Below, in pieces: positions 57,301-64,000 of a stretch of 64,000 nt of DNA (its first letter is position 1; each line of letters opens with the position of its first letter). The notes under the pieces are model-generated. The model did not search any database, had not been told where the DNA came from, and was given only the letters and a program-made list of their open reading frames with translations. Source of the DNA: Acidimicrobiales bacterium. GTDB taxonomy: Bacteria > Actinomycetota > Acidimicrobiia > Acidimicrobiales > MedAcidi-G1. Both the position numbers and the translations under genes were made by a program. The stretch covers positions 1-64,000 of the forward strand of contig JARQPW010000005.1 in assembly GCA_029577135.1 (NCBI GenBank), written 5' to 3'.

Positions 57301-57924
57301 ATGGCCGCCGTGGAACTGCACGAACTGGTCGATCCGGCGCACACCGTGCTGTGCGTCGTCGAATGTCAGAACGGGGTGATCGGTGCCGAGTCCGCCCTTC
57401 CGGCGCTCGCCGAGGCGGCCACCGGCATGCTCCCTGCGCTGGCCGCGCTCGTCGGTGCCGCCCGGGAGGCCGGCGTGAAGGTCGTCCACGCCACGGCCCA
57501 GGTGTTCCCTGACCGGTGGGGTGCCAACGACAACGCCCGCCTGTTCGGTGTGGCCCGCCGGTCGCCGGTGCAGCTGGTTGCCGGGACCGCAGCCGCCGAG
57601 CCGGTTCCCGAGTTGGGGTACGACCCTGCCACCGACGTGGTGGTGCCCCGGTTCCACGGCCTTTCGCCCTTCTCGGGCACCGAACTCGAGCACCTGCTGC
57701 GCAACGAGGGGATCACGACCGTCGTCCTCGCCGGGGTGTCGCTGAACGTGGCGATCCCGAATGCGGCCTTCGACCTGGTCAACGCCGGCTTCCAGGCGGT
57801 TGTCGCCACCGACTGCGTGGTCGCCACGCCCCCCGAGTACGGCGAATTGGTGCTGGCCAACACGCTCGCCTACGTCGGCACCCTCGCTGGTTCGGAGGAA
57901 CTGGCCTCCGCCTGGCGCGCCTAG
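57301..57924 (+). CDS. Isochorismatase/cysteine-hydrolase-fold protein lacking the usual catalytic residues
   Basis: A 207-residue protein of the isochorismatase-like fold. The Asp of the canonical D-K-C triad is replaced: VLCVVECQNGVIGA (residues 15-28) has Glu where VxDxQN is expected. The nucleophilic Cys region reads VVLAGVSLNVAIPNAAFDLVNAGFQ near 139-163, with Ala in place of Cys. Both changes occur together in a known actinobacterial subgroup, so a non-hydrolytic or altered chemistry is likely. It begins 9 bp after the sulfatase gene and shares a CTAG with the convergent SulP gene so that each reads TAG. Confidence 0.8.
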   Translation: MAAVELHELVDPAHTVLCVVECQNGVIGAESALPALAEAATGMLPALAALVGAAREAGVKVVHATAQVFPDRWGANDNARLFGVARRSPVQLVAGTAAAEPVPELGYDPATDVVVPRFHGLSPFSGTELEHLLRNEGITTVVLAGVSLNVAIPNAAFDLVNAGFQAVVATDCVVATPPEYGELVLANTLAYVGTLAGSEELASAWRA

Positions 57925-59168
57925 TCCCTGCTGTCGGCGGCCACCCGCTGGCGCCTGGCCCGCACGGCCAGTGCCAGCATGACCCCGACGAGTACCGCCC
58001 GGTCGACATGGGGCGCCAACGCGAGCGTCGCCACGAAGGTGCCGAGTGCCACGACACCGTCGCCCGCCGATGCGCGTGCCAGGCCGAGCAGCTTCCGGGG
58101 CTGGACCAGGACGATCACCGCTGCGATCACCACGCCGCCCAGCACGGCCCGGGGGAGCGCCTCGAGCACGTCGGCGAACGGCAGGAACGCCAGGACCAAG
58201 ACGCCGGTGACGAGCCCGGACCAGCGGGTGCGGGCGCCGGCCAGCCGGTTCAGCGACGATCGGCTGAACGAACCGCCCACGGGGAAGCCCCCGGCGACGG
58301 CTGCGGCCACGTTGGCCAGGCCCTGGCCGATGAACTCCCGGTCGGCCGACCAGGTCTGGCGCTCCGCGGCGGCGAACACCCGGGAGATCGACGCCGCCTC
58401 GGCGAAGCCCACGAGGGCGATCACGACACCGGCGACGACGACCGAGCCCAACTGGTCCCAGGGGAGGTCGAGGGCGATCCTCGGCAGGCCGGTGGGCACC
58501 TCGCCGACGACCGGGCCCCCGTAGCCGGTGGCCTCGGCGTAGGCGATGCCGCCGGTCACGGCCACGAGGGCGCCGGGGAAGAAGCGGTGGATCCGGCGCC
58601 CGCGCAGCAGCAGCGCAAGCGTCACCGCCGCCAACAGGATCGCCTGGAGCTCCCAGCCACCAGGGTGTCCCAAGGACCAGCCGGCGCGCCAGAGCACGCC
58701 GCCCTCCGGTGCCGACACCCCCAGCGCCTTCGGGAGCTGGGAGCACATGATGAGGATGGCGGCCGCCGAGGTGAAGCCCGTGACCACCGGATTCGTCATC
58801 AGGTAGGTGGCGAGGCCCAGCCGCAGCACGCCGAGCAGGAGCCGGGTGACGCCGACGACGAGGGCCAGGAGTGCGGCGAGTGCCACGTAGTCGGCCGACT
58901 CCGGCTGGGCAAGCCCCGTCAGCGCCCCGAAGGTGAGGAGGCTGGTCATTGCCACCGGCCCCGTCTGCAGGTAGGGCGACGAGGCGCAGAACGCAGCGGC
59001 GATGAGCGGCAGGGTCGAGGCGAAGAGGCCGATATGGGGCGGGAGCCCCGCCAGTTCGGCGTAGGCCATCGACTGGGGGATCAGGACCAGAGCGACGCTG
59101 ATGCCGGCCAGGAGGTCGGCGACGCCGGCCCTCGAGGGGGGGGACGTCAGCGGGGTGGGCTCCTCCAT
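57921..59168 (-). CDS. SulP family anion permease without STAS domain
   Basis: A 415-residue membrane protein with about ten to twelve helices: GVADLLAGISVALVLIPQSMAYAELAGLPPHIGLFASTLPLIAAAFCASSPYLQTGPVAMTSLL over the first 75 residues carries the SulP signature. Also FAEAASISRVFAAAERQTWSADREFIGQGLANVAAAVAGGFPVGGSFSRSSLNRLAGARTRWSG near 255-318. It ends just after the last helix (VGVMLALAVRARRQRVAADSRD), so the cytosolic STAS domain is absent. Cargo may be sulfate, fitting the two sulfatases, or bicarbonate. ATG 59168 follows TAGCCT by 6 nt. Confidence 0.86.
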   Translation of the reverse strand: MEEPTPLTSPPSRAGVADLLAGISVALVLIPQSMAYAELAGLPPHIGLFASTLPLIAAAFCASSPYLQTGPVAMTSLLTFGALTGLAQPESADYVALAALLALVVGVTRLLLGVLRLGLATYLMTNPVVTGFTSAAAILIMCSQLPKALGVSAPEGGVLWRAGWSLGHPGGWELQAILLAAVTLALLLRGRRIHRFFPGALVAVTGGIAYAEATGYGGPVVGEVPTGLPRIALDLPWDQLGSVVVAGVVIALVGFAEAASISRVFAAAERQTWSADREFIGQGLANVAAAVAGGFPVGGSFSRSSLNRLAGARTRWSGLVTGVLVLAFLPFADVLEALPRAVLGGVVIAAVIVLVQPRKLLGLARASAGDGVVALGTFVATLALAPHVDRAVLVGVMLALAVRARRQRVAADSRD

Positions 59169-59174
59169 CCGGCG

Positions 59175-59180
59175 AGGCTA
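59175..59180 (-). promoter_or_regulatory. -10 element TAGCCT before the SulP gene
   Basis: TAGCCT on the minus strand ends 6 nt before ATG 59168. Confidence 0.5.
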
Positions 59181-59254
59181 TGGGCCAGGGACGCGTAAAC
59201 CCGTCGGCACGAGGCCGAGGTTGCTCGGGGTGGACGGTGGGCGACCGGTCTGCG

Positions 59255-59693
59255 TCAGCCCTGTCCGCCGAGGTCCTCGCAGTAGGCCTCGAAGTCGATC
59301 GCCAGGGCACGGGACTCGTAACGTGCGGCGAGGCAGAGGATCTGGTCGAGGGTCTCGACGACGGTGGTGGCCGAACGACCGGGAGCGTGGAGCGAGGCAA
59401 GCAAGAGGGCGGTGAGCTCGTCGAGCTTGGAGCACTCGGCACCCAGGCGGCGGACCTGGATGAGGATGCGGGGCCCTCCACATGGCGTCGTGGTACAGGT
59501 TGTCCTCGACGATGGAGCGGGTGTGGTCGGCCAGCACGGCCTGGAAGTCGAGGAGGCCGGCCTCGACGTCGGCGAACCAGGCAGCCTCGTTGCTGCGATG
59601 GCGGACCAGGTGGTCGAGGAACTCGGCGGTTGGCACGAGGCCTGCTGCCGAGATGGTGACCGCCGAGATGGCGGCTTCGGCGATGATCGACAT
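59255..59693 (-). pseudogene. Small uncharacterised gene interrupted by a frameshift
   Basis: From ATG 59693 the frame encodes MSIIAEAAISAVTISAAGLV...VEDNLYHDAMWRA. At the CCCC run (59470-59473, minus strand) it shifts; host-like coding resumes as RILIQVRRLGAECSKLDELTALLLASL...IDFEAYCEDLGGQG and stops at 59255. Removing one C joins the two into a helical protein of about 145 residues. No family is recognised. The shift at a homopolymer makes an indel error as likely as a real mutation. Confidence 0.6.
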
Positions 59694-59856
59694 CGGAGTT
59701 CGTCCCCCGTTCTCGGTTCCCGGCGTCAACTCGCAGGAACGGTGGGTCGACGACGTTGTCGAACAGACACGGGGTACCCGTCGGGCATGACCGAAACCAG
59801 TGCAGGCGGCAGGGAGACCACTGTGAGTGGCTTGCCCTGACCACGGGGCGCGGGGA

Positions 59857-59862
59857 TACGGT
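59857..59862 (+). promoter_or_regulatory. -10 element TACGGT before the NUDIX gene
   Basis: TACGGT ends 9 nt before ATG 59872, at the long end of the spacing seen for other genes here. Confidence 0.35.
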
Positions 59863-59871
59863 CGGCGGGCG

Positions 59872-60738
59872 ATGATCCAGCCAGAGTCGGTACCCCCCGA
59901 CGAATACCCGAGGACCGACGACCTTCCGTCCGACGGGGTCCCCGTCCGTCCGGCGGCGACCCTGCTCCTGCTGGACGACCGCCCCGACCTGCACGTCCTG
60001 ACGCTGCGCCGCACCACCCGGTCCACCTTCGTGGCCGACCACACGCTGTTCCCGGGCGGCGCCCTCGACCCCGACGACGGCGACGCCCGCTGGCCGGACC
60101 TCGTCCGGGGTTGGACGCCAGCTTCTGCGGACGACGCACTCGGTACCGGGCCGGGGGCGTTGGCCTTCTGGATCGCCGCCGTGCGCGAGACCATCGAGGA
60201 GGTCGGCATCGCCGTCGGACTCGGCGGCGAAGTCGTCGCCCACCGCCACGACCTCGATGCCGGCCGGTCCCGGCTCAGCGACCTCGTGGGGAGCGATGGA
60301 CTGGACCTCTCGGGAGTCCACCCGGTCGCCCGCTGGGTGACGCCGACGGGTGGCCCGAAGCGCTACGACACGTTCTTCTTCGTCGCCGCAGCACCGCTGG
60401 GCGCCGAACCCGTGGCCGACGGCACCGAGGCCGTCGCCGTCGACTGGATGCGGCCCACCGAGGCGCTCGAACGTTGGCAGGCCGGGGAGTTGACCATGAT
60501 CAGCCCCACGATCTCGATGCTGCAGTGCCTCGGGGAATTCGGCACCACGGCCGAGGCACTGGCGGCTGCCGCCGTGGCGAACGGCGCCCCCCGCCGCCGG
60601 GCCAGGATCCTGGACGAGTCCAGCGACCTGGTGCGCTTCCCCGGTGATCCGGGCTACGAGGCGGTGGGTACGAGGGAGGCGCTCGGGTGGGTGTGGATCC
60701 CGTCGCATGAAGGGGGCTTCGGGACCCCGGAACCGTAG
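59872..60738 (+). CDS. NUDIX-fold hydrolase (NUDT19-like)
   Basis: A 288-residue NUDIX protein: VPVRPAATLLLLDDRPDLHVLTLRRTTRSTFVADHTLFPGGALDPDDGD near 23-71, then after an insertion AFWIAAVRETIEEVGIAVG near 98-116, together giving the split G-x5-E/REx2EExG box of the long NUDT19/RP2-type group. The later part (RWVTPTGGPKRYDTFFFVAAAP near 161) is typical of these coenzyme A or nucleotide diphosphatases. The Nudix glutamates in REtIEE are intact, so activity is plausible; the substrate is not certain. ATG 59872 is chosen by fit with the -10 hexamer. Confidence 0.83.
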   Translation: MIQPESVPPDEYPRTDDLPSDGVPVRPAATLLLLDDRPDLHVLTLRRTTRSTFVADHTLFPGGALDPDDGDARWPDLVRGWTPASADDALGTGPGALAFWIAAVRETIEEVGIAVGLGGEVVAHRHDLDAGRSRLSDLVGSDGLDLSGVHPVARWVTPTGGPKRYDTFFFVAAAPLGAEPVADGTEAVAVDWMRPTEALERWQAGELTMISPTISMLQCLGEFGTTAEALAAAAVANGAPRRRARILDESSDLVRFPGDPGYEAVGTREALGWVWIPSHEGGFGTPEP

Positions 60739-60741
60739 ATT
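60736..60741 (+). promoter_or_regulatory. -10 element TAGATT before the gene at 60749
   Basis: TAGATT ends 7 nt before GTG 60749, and its first bases overlap the NUDIX stop codon (TAG). Confidence 0.5.
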
Positions 60742-60748
60742 CCCCGTC

Positions 60749-61255
60749 GTGGGTGCTCCCTCCTTCGTTCCGACTCCAACGCTGCGTCCGACCGACGCTG
60801 CCTACCGGGGTCCTCTGCGACTCCTCGGTCCGTGGACCGCCGATCGTCCCGGCGAGGTCGTCGGCGAAGGCCAGCCCAACGGTGAGCGGCTCGGCGTCCA
60901 GGGTCCCGACCAGGGCTACGCTCTCCTGCTGGCCCGCACCCTGGTGCCGCGGCTGCGCCTGGCCGCCGGCGAGCACCTCGACGACGTCGTTGTCGGCTGT
61001 GTAGGCGTCGCCCTGAAGCGGTCCGCCCTGTTCGGCCGGGCCCCGGTCCTCGCCGACCTCGAGGTGGCCTTCGGCCTCTTCGGGTTCTTCGGGGACTCCG
61101 CGTCGGCTGCCCTGGTCGAGAAGCGGCGCGGGCTCTTCGCCGGTGTGGCACACCACCACCACTACGCGGCGGCGCGTTCCATCGCCGACCTCGTGTCCGA
61201 GGACCTGCTCCGGCTGGCACCGGACGACGCGGCATCGCAGGGCCTGCCGGCCTGA
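60749..61255 (+). CDS. Uncharacterised protein
   Basis: A 168-residue protein from GTG 60749 (VGAPSFVPTPTLRPTDAAYR). The middle reads NGERLGVQGPDQGYALLLARTLVPRLRLAAGEHLDDVVVGCVGVALKRSALFGRAPVLADLEVAFGLFGFFG, followed by RRGLFAGVAHHHHYAAARSIADLVSEDLL with a four-His run that could bind metal. There is no signal peptide or convincing membrane helix. Codon use is host-like and the leaderless promoter supports expression. I do not recognise the family. Confidence 0.7.
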   Translation: MGAPSFVPTPTLRPTDAAYRGPLRLLGPWTADRPGEVVGEGQPNGERLGVQGPDQGYALLLARTLVPRLRLAAGEHLDDVVVGCVGVALKRSALFGRAPVLADLEVAFGLFGFFGDSASAALVEKRRGLFAGVAHHHHYAAARSIADLVSEDLLRLAPDDAASQGLPA

Positions 61256-61302
61256 CCGGCCGGGCGCCCTCGACAGATCCCCGCTCCTGCCAGACTCCGT
61301 TG

Positions 61303-61971
61303 ATGGAGGAGCAGTCGGAGTTTCCGCCAGAGGGGCCATCCGAAGGTCCGCCCAGGGGGCGCACCCTCGACTCGGTCATGCCGATCGTGCTCTTCATCGG
61401 GCTGAACCGGCTGGCAGGCCTGGGATGGGCCGTGCTGGGTGCCACGGTGTGGAGCGTCAAGACGGCCGTCGGCCGTCTTCGGCGCGGGGAGGCCGTCGGG
61501 AAGTTCCTGCCGATCCTCGTCGGCTACCTGGTGGTGCGCGGCATCATCGGAATCCTGACCGACTCGGAGGCCGTCTACTTCGGCATCGGCATCGGCACGA
61601 AGGCCTGCATCGGCGTCGCCCTGATCGTCACCTCGTTGGTCGGCCGGCCCTTCCTCGGCCGGGTGCTCCACCTGGCCCTGCCCATCGACCGAACGACCCG
61701 TACGCACCCGGCCTACCTGCGGATGACCTCGCGGTTGACCGTGGCGCTGGGCGTCTGGCAGCTGATCACCTCGACATGGGACATCTGGCTGTTCAGGCAG
61801 ACCTCGGCCGGCGGCTACGTGCTCATCCGGGCGCTGGTCGGCTGGCCGACCGGGATCCTGCTGACCCTCCTCGGGTTCTGGTACGCCGACCGGGCGCTGC
61901 GGGCCGTCCCCGGCTTTCCGGGCCTGTTGCACCTGCTCGAGGAACGGGACGAGCGTCGCCGGAAGGGCTGA
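61303..61971 (+). CDS. VC0807/DUF3159-like membrane protein
   Basis: A 222-residue polytopic protein with about five or six helices: IVLFIGLNRLAGLGWAVLGATVWSV near 28-52, FLPILVGYLVVRGIIGILTDSEAVYFGIGIGTKACIGVALIVTSLVG near 67-113, LTVALGVWQLITSTWDIWLF near 146-165 and LIRALVGWPTGILLTLLGFWYAD near 175-197. The N-terminal tail is Pro/Glu-rich. The pattern matches actinobacterial VC0807-family proteins of unknown function. ATG 61303 is chosen over an adjacent TTG. Confidence 0.72.
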   Translation: MEEQSEFPPEGPSEGPPRGRTLDSVMPIVLFIGLNRLAGLGWAVLGATVWSVKTAVGRLRRGEAVGKFLPILVGYLVVRGIIGILTDSEAVYFGIGIGTKACIGVALIVTSLVGRPFLGRVLHLALPIDRTTRTHPAYLRMTSRLTVALGVWQLITSTWDIWLFRQTSAGGYVLIRALVGWPTGILLTLLGFWYADRALRAVPGFPGLLHLLEERDERRRKG

Positions 61972-62024
61972 CCGGCGACCGCCCCGGGTGCGGCTTGTCC
62001 GTTGTGATGGGCGAACATGGCTGC

Positions 62025-62861
62025 ATGGCAGACGGAGCACTCGCCGGTCTCGGCGTCCTCGTCACCGGCGGGGGCAGCGGCATCGGACGGGCCTGCGCAG
62101 CGGCGCTGGCAGCGGACGGAGCCGTCGTCACGATCTGTGGGCGGACCGAGGCGACGTTGGCCGAGTCGCAGGAGGTCATCCGCCCCGGCCATGGGGGAAG
62201 CGTCGGGTACGTCGTCGCCGACGTGACCGACGAGGCCTCGGTGCAGGTGGCGGTCGGGGCAGCTTTCGAGGTGGCGGGCAACCTGGCCGGGGTCGTGGCC
62301 AACGCCGGGGGCGGCGGCGGCATGGGGCCGTACCACGTCCAGGACACCGACGAGTTCCTTCGGGTCCTGCACCTCAACGTGCTCGGCACGATGCTGTGCG
62401 TCAAGCACGCCGTGCCGCACCTGGTTGCCAACGGCGGCGGCTCGTTCGTCGGGATGTCGTCGATCGCGGGACACGTCACGCATCCGAACTTCGGCGCCTA
62501 CCCGGTGGCCAAGGCCGGCATCGAGCAGATGATGCGCAACGCAGCCGACGAGTTCGGACGCTCGAACGTGCGGTTCAATGCCGTGCGGCCCGGCTTCATC
62601 GCCACCGAGATCATGAGCATGATCCCCACCGACAGCGACGTGTACGACAGCTACGTCCGCAACACTCCGATGGGCGACGTCGGGCAACCGGAGGACGTCG
62701 GCAGCCTGGTCCGGTTCCTGATCGGCCCCGAGTCCCGCTGGATCACCGGCACCTGCATCAACGTCGACGGCGGCAACGCCCTGCGGGCAGGTCCCGACTT
62801 CTCGCAGTTCGTGGCACCGTCCCTCGGCGACGACGTCATGTCCGGCAACCTGCCCGACTGA
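62025..62861 (+). CDS. SDR family oxidoreductase
   Basis: A 278-residue NAD(P)-dependent classical short-chain dehydrogenase: cofactor loop VLVTGGGSGIGRACAAALAADGA near residues 10-32, NAG motif VANAGGGGG near 90-98, catalytic Ser in VGMSSIAGH near 145, YPVAKAG (YxxxK) near 160-166, and C-terminal NVDGGNALRAG. The FGAYPVAKAGIEQMMRNAADEFGRSNVRFNAVRPGFIATEI segment is typical of actinobacterial steroid and lipid-alcohol dehydrogenases. ATG 62025 is used; ATG 62007 is an in-frame alternative. Confidence 0.87.
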   Translation: MADGALAGLGVLVTGGGSGIGRACAAALAADGAVVTICGRTEATLAESQEVIRPGHGGSVGYVVADVTDEASVQVAVGAAFEVAGNLAGVVANAGGGGGMGPYHVQDTDEFLRVLHLNVLGTMLCVKHAVPHLVANGGGSFVGMSSIAGHVTHPNFGAYPVAKAGIEQMMRNAADEFGRSNVRFNAVRPGFIATEIMSMIPTDSDVYDSYVRNTPMGDVGQPEDVGSLVRFLIGPESRWITGTCINVDGGNALRAGPDFSQFVAPSLGDDVMSGNLPD

Positions 62862-62870
62862 ACCGTCTGC

Positions 62871-64000
62871 TCAGGCCGGGTCGACCACCAGGTGGGCCTC
62901 CCGGAGGCCGTAGACGAAGGCGTTCGGCATCTCGACCGGCTCAGTGCCGGGGGCCAGGCGGGGGTTGCGGAAGCGCCGGGCGAACTCCTCGAAGAAGACC
63001 CGAATCTCGAGCCGGGCCAGCGCCGCCCCCAGGCAGAAGTGGGTGCCGTTGCCGAAGGCCAGGTGGTGGTTGGGATGGCGGGCGACGTCGAACGACTCGG
63101 GGTCCGCGAAGTGGGCCGGGTCCCGGTTGGCCGACGAGTACATGAGCAGCACCTGCTCGCCGGCGCCGACGGTCACGCCGCCGATCTCGATGTCCTCGGT
63201 CGCCACCCGGCACATGTTGTGGATCGGGGTGACCCAGCGGATGAACTCCTCGGTCGCCACGACCGGGTCGGCGCCATCGACGAGCGCCTGGAACTGGTCG
63301 GGGCGCCGGGTCAACTCCACGAGCGTGCGGGCGATCACCGTGCGGGTCGTCTCGGCTCCGCCGTCGAGCAGCAGGAGGCAGTCGGAGATGATCTCGTCGA
63401 GGCCGAACGGATAGTCGGCGAGACCCTCGACCTCCCGGTCGACCCAGACGTCCATGACGGTGTCGACCGGGCAGCCGCCGCCCGAACGCTCGGACTTCGT
63501 CGACTCGTAGACGTTCATGCAGGCCTCGGTGAACTCGAAGACCGCCATCACACCGTCCTCGTCGTGGTAGCGGGGGCCGCCACCGAGGGCGATGGTGCGC
63601 TCCGACCACTCCTTGAGCTGCGGCCAGGACTCGTGGGGGAAGCCCAGCAGCAGCCCAATCATCTGGGCCGGCAGCGGCGCTGCCAGCTGCGAAATGACCT
63701 CGGCCTCGCCGTTCTCGGCCAGGCTGTCCAGCAGGCTGGTGACGACGCCGCGCACGTGGTCCTCCCAGTTGCCGGCGGCCCGCGGCGTGAAGCGCCGGGA
63801 GACCAGGTTGCGGCGCACCGTGTGGTGCGGGTCGTCGAGGGCGATGATCGAGGTGTCGGCCGGGATGTTGGGCCGGTAGCCGCCCTTTTCGTTGCCCGAG
63901 TTGGTGAACCGGAACTTGTCGCGCTCGATCTCGATGATGTCCTCGTAGCGGGACACGCCCCAGAGTTCGTTGACCTCGTCCCAGTAGAAGGGCTCATGGT
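62871..64000 (-). CDS. Cytochrome P450 (CYP125/142-like), N-terminus cut by the right edge
   Basis: At least 376 residues are visible; the frame is open to the edge (HEPFYWDEVNELWGVSRYEDIIEIE at the visible start). I-helix oxygen-activation motif LLLLDGGAETTRTVIARTLVEL, K-helix ATEEFIRWVTPI (ExxR), heme loop HHLAFGNGTHFCLGAALARLEIRVFFEE with the thiolate Cys, and SANRDPAHFADPESFDVARHPN before it. The layout resembles actinobacterial steroid C26/C27 hydroxylases and terpenoid P450s, in line with the catabolic genes at 43155-51683. It converges on the SDR gene with a 9-bp gap. Confidence 0.88.
   Translation of the reverse strand, partial: HEPFYWDEVNELWGVSRYEDIIEIERDKFRFTNSGNEKGGYRPNIPADTSIIALDDPHHTVRRNLVSRRFTPRAAGNWEDHVRGVVTSLLDSLAENGEAEVISQLAAPLPAQMIGLLLGFPHESWPQLKEWSERTIALGGGPRYHDEDGVMAVFEFTEACMNVYESTKSERSGGGCPVDTVMDVWVDREVEGLADYPFGLDEIISDCLLLLDGGAETTRTVIARTLVELTRRPDQFQALVDGADPVVATEEFIRWVTPIHNMCRVATEDIEIGGVTVGAGEQVLLMYSSANRDPAHFADPESFDVARHPNHHLAFGNGTHFCLGAALARLEIRVFFEEFARRFRNPRLAPGTEPVEMPNAFVYGLREAHLVVDPA

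Noticed and set aside
59180-59254. Gap after the SulP promoter considered as a small RNA gene
   Set aside because: Only 75 bp, with no clear hairpin-plus-terminator arrangement.

Overview
The window is about 64 kb of very GC-rich, densely packed bacterial DNA. It has frequent GTG starts, ATGA/TGATG stop-start overlaps and many genes with no Shine-Dalgarno sequence. The gene content points to an actinobacterium, and I lean towards a marine-type member of the Acidimicrobiia (inference from gene style; no rRNA is present). Pointers are the MSMEG_4193/DUF3090/SCO1664 trio, DUF3039, a PAC2 protein, mycothiol-type DinB/MDMPI proteins, a luciferase-like flavin oxidoreductase, a Rho with a long N-terminal insertion, and CaiB/acyl-CoA dehydrogenase gene sets.

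Layout. 1-4037 (minus): a conserved actinobacterial cluster of unknown role (phosphomutase-like, MBL-fold, DUF3090, PI3K-like SCO1664 protein and a further unknown protein cut by the left edge). 4050-7228: family-5 uracil-DNA glycosylase, a small lipoprotein, a DapA-like aldolase and an FrhB-like iron-sulfur protein. 7337-8913: a broken leuB fused to the tail of a GlcG/HbpS-type gene, a gene-free lower-GC stretch and tRNA-Arg(CCG). 9038-10381: a lipoprotein hydrolase on a threonine-rich stalk. 10395-15698 (minus): a PhnCDE-type ABC importer whose binding-protein gene is internally deleted, followed by a ROK kinase and a glutamine-synthetase-like enzyme. 15818-18652: a DMT permease, two small proteins and a second stalked lipoprotein (nuclease/phosphatase fold). 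18831-25678: argS-lysA-hom-thrC and a COG3635-type phosphoglycerate-mutase homologue that probably supplies homoserine kinase, giving an aspartate-family pathway block. 27603-33766: the housekeeping block rho-rpmE-(unknown)-prfA-prmC-tsaC-rpiB. 34028-43133: oxidase, sulfatase, phosphatase, TetR regulator, luciferase-like oxidoreductase, acyl-CoA ligase, DsbA-like, MDMPI and msrA genes.

43155-51683 is a catabolic block: two acyl-CoA dehydrogenases, two hot-dog hydratases, two CaiB-type CoA-transferases, an HMG-CoA-synthase-like/DUF35 fusion and a thiolase. Two related palindromes (CTGACGG type) probably mark a shared regulator. 51980-59168 carries MDMPI, PAC2, an MFS permease, a second large sulfatase, a cysteine-hydrolase homologue lacking its catalytic residues and a SulP permease without STAS. 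59255-64000 holds a frameshifted small gene, a NUDIX protein, two unknown proteins, an SDR and a cytochrome P450 cut by the right edge.

Two themes cross the window. First, at least sixteen genes have a TA(C/G)NNT hexamer 6-9 nt before the start codon, the layout of leaderless transcription. Second, four genes are damaged: leuB (frameshift plus foreign C-terminus), phnD (internal deletion), the gene at 59255-59693 (frameshift) and possibly the MFS gene at 26175 (no normal start). The two frameshifts lie in G/C homopolymers, so sequencing or assembly error must be excluded before calling gene decay. No mobile-element gene, CRISPR array or rRNA was found.
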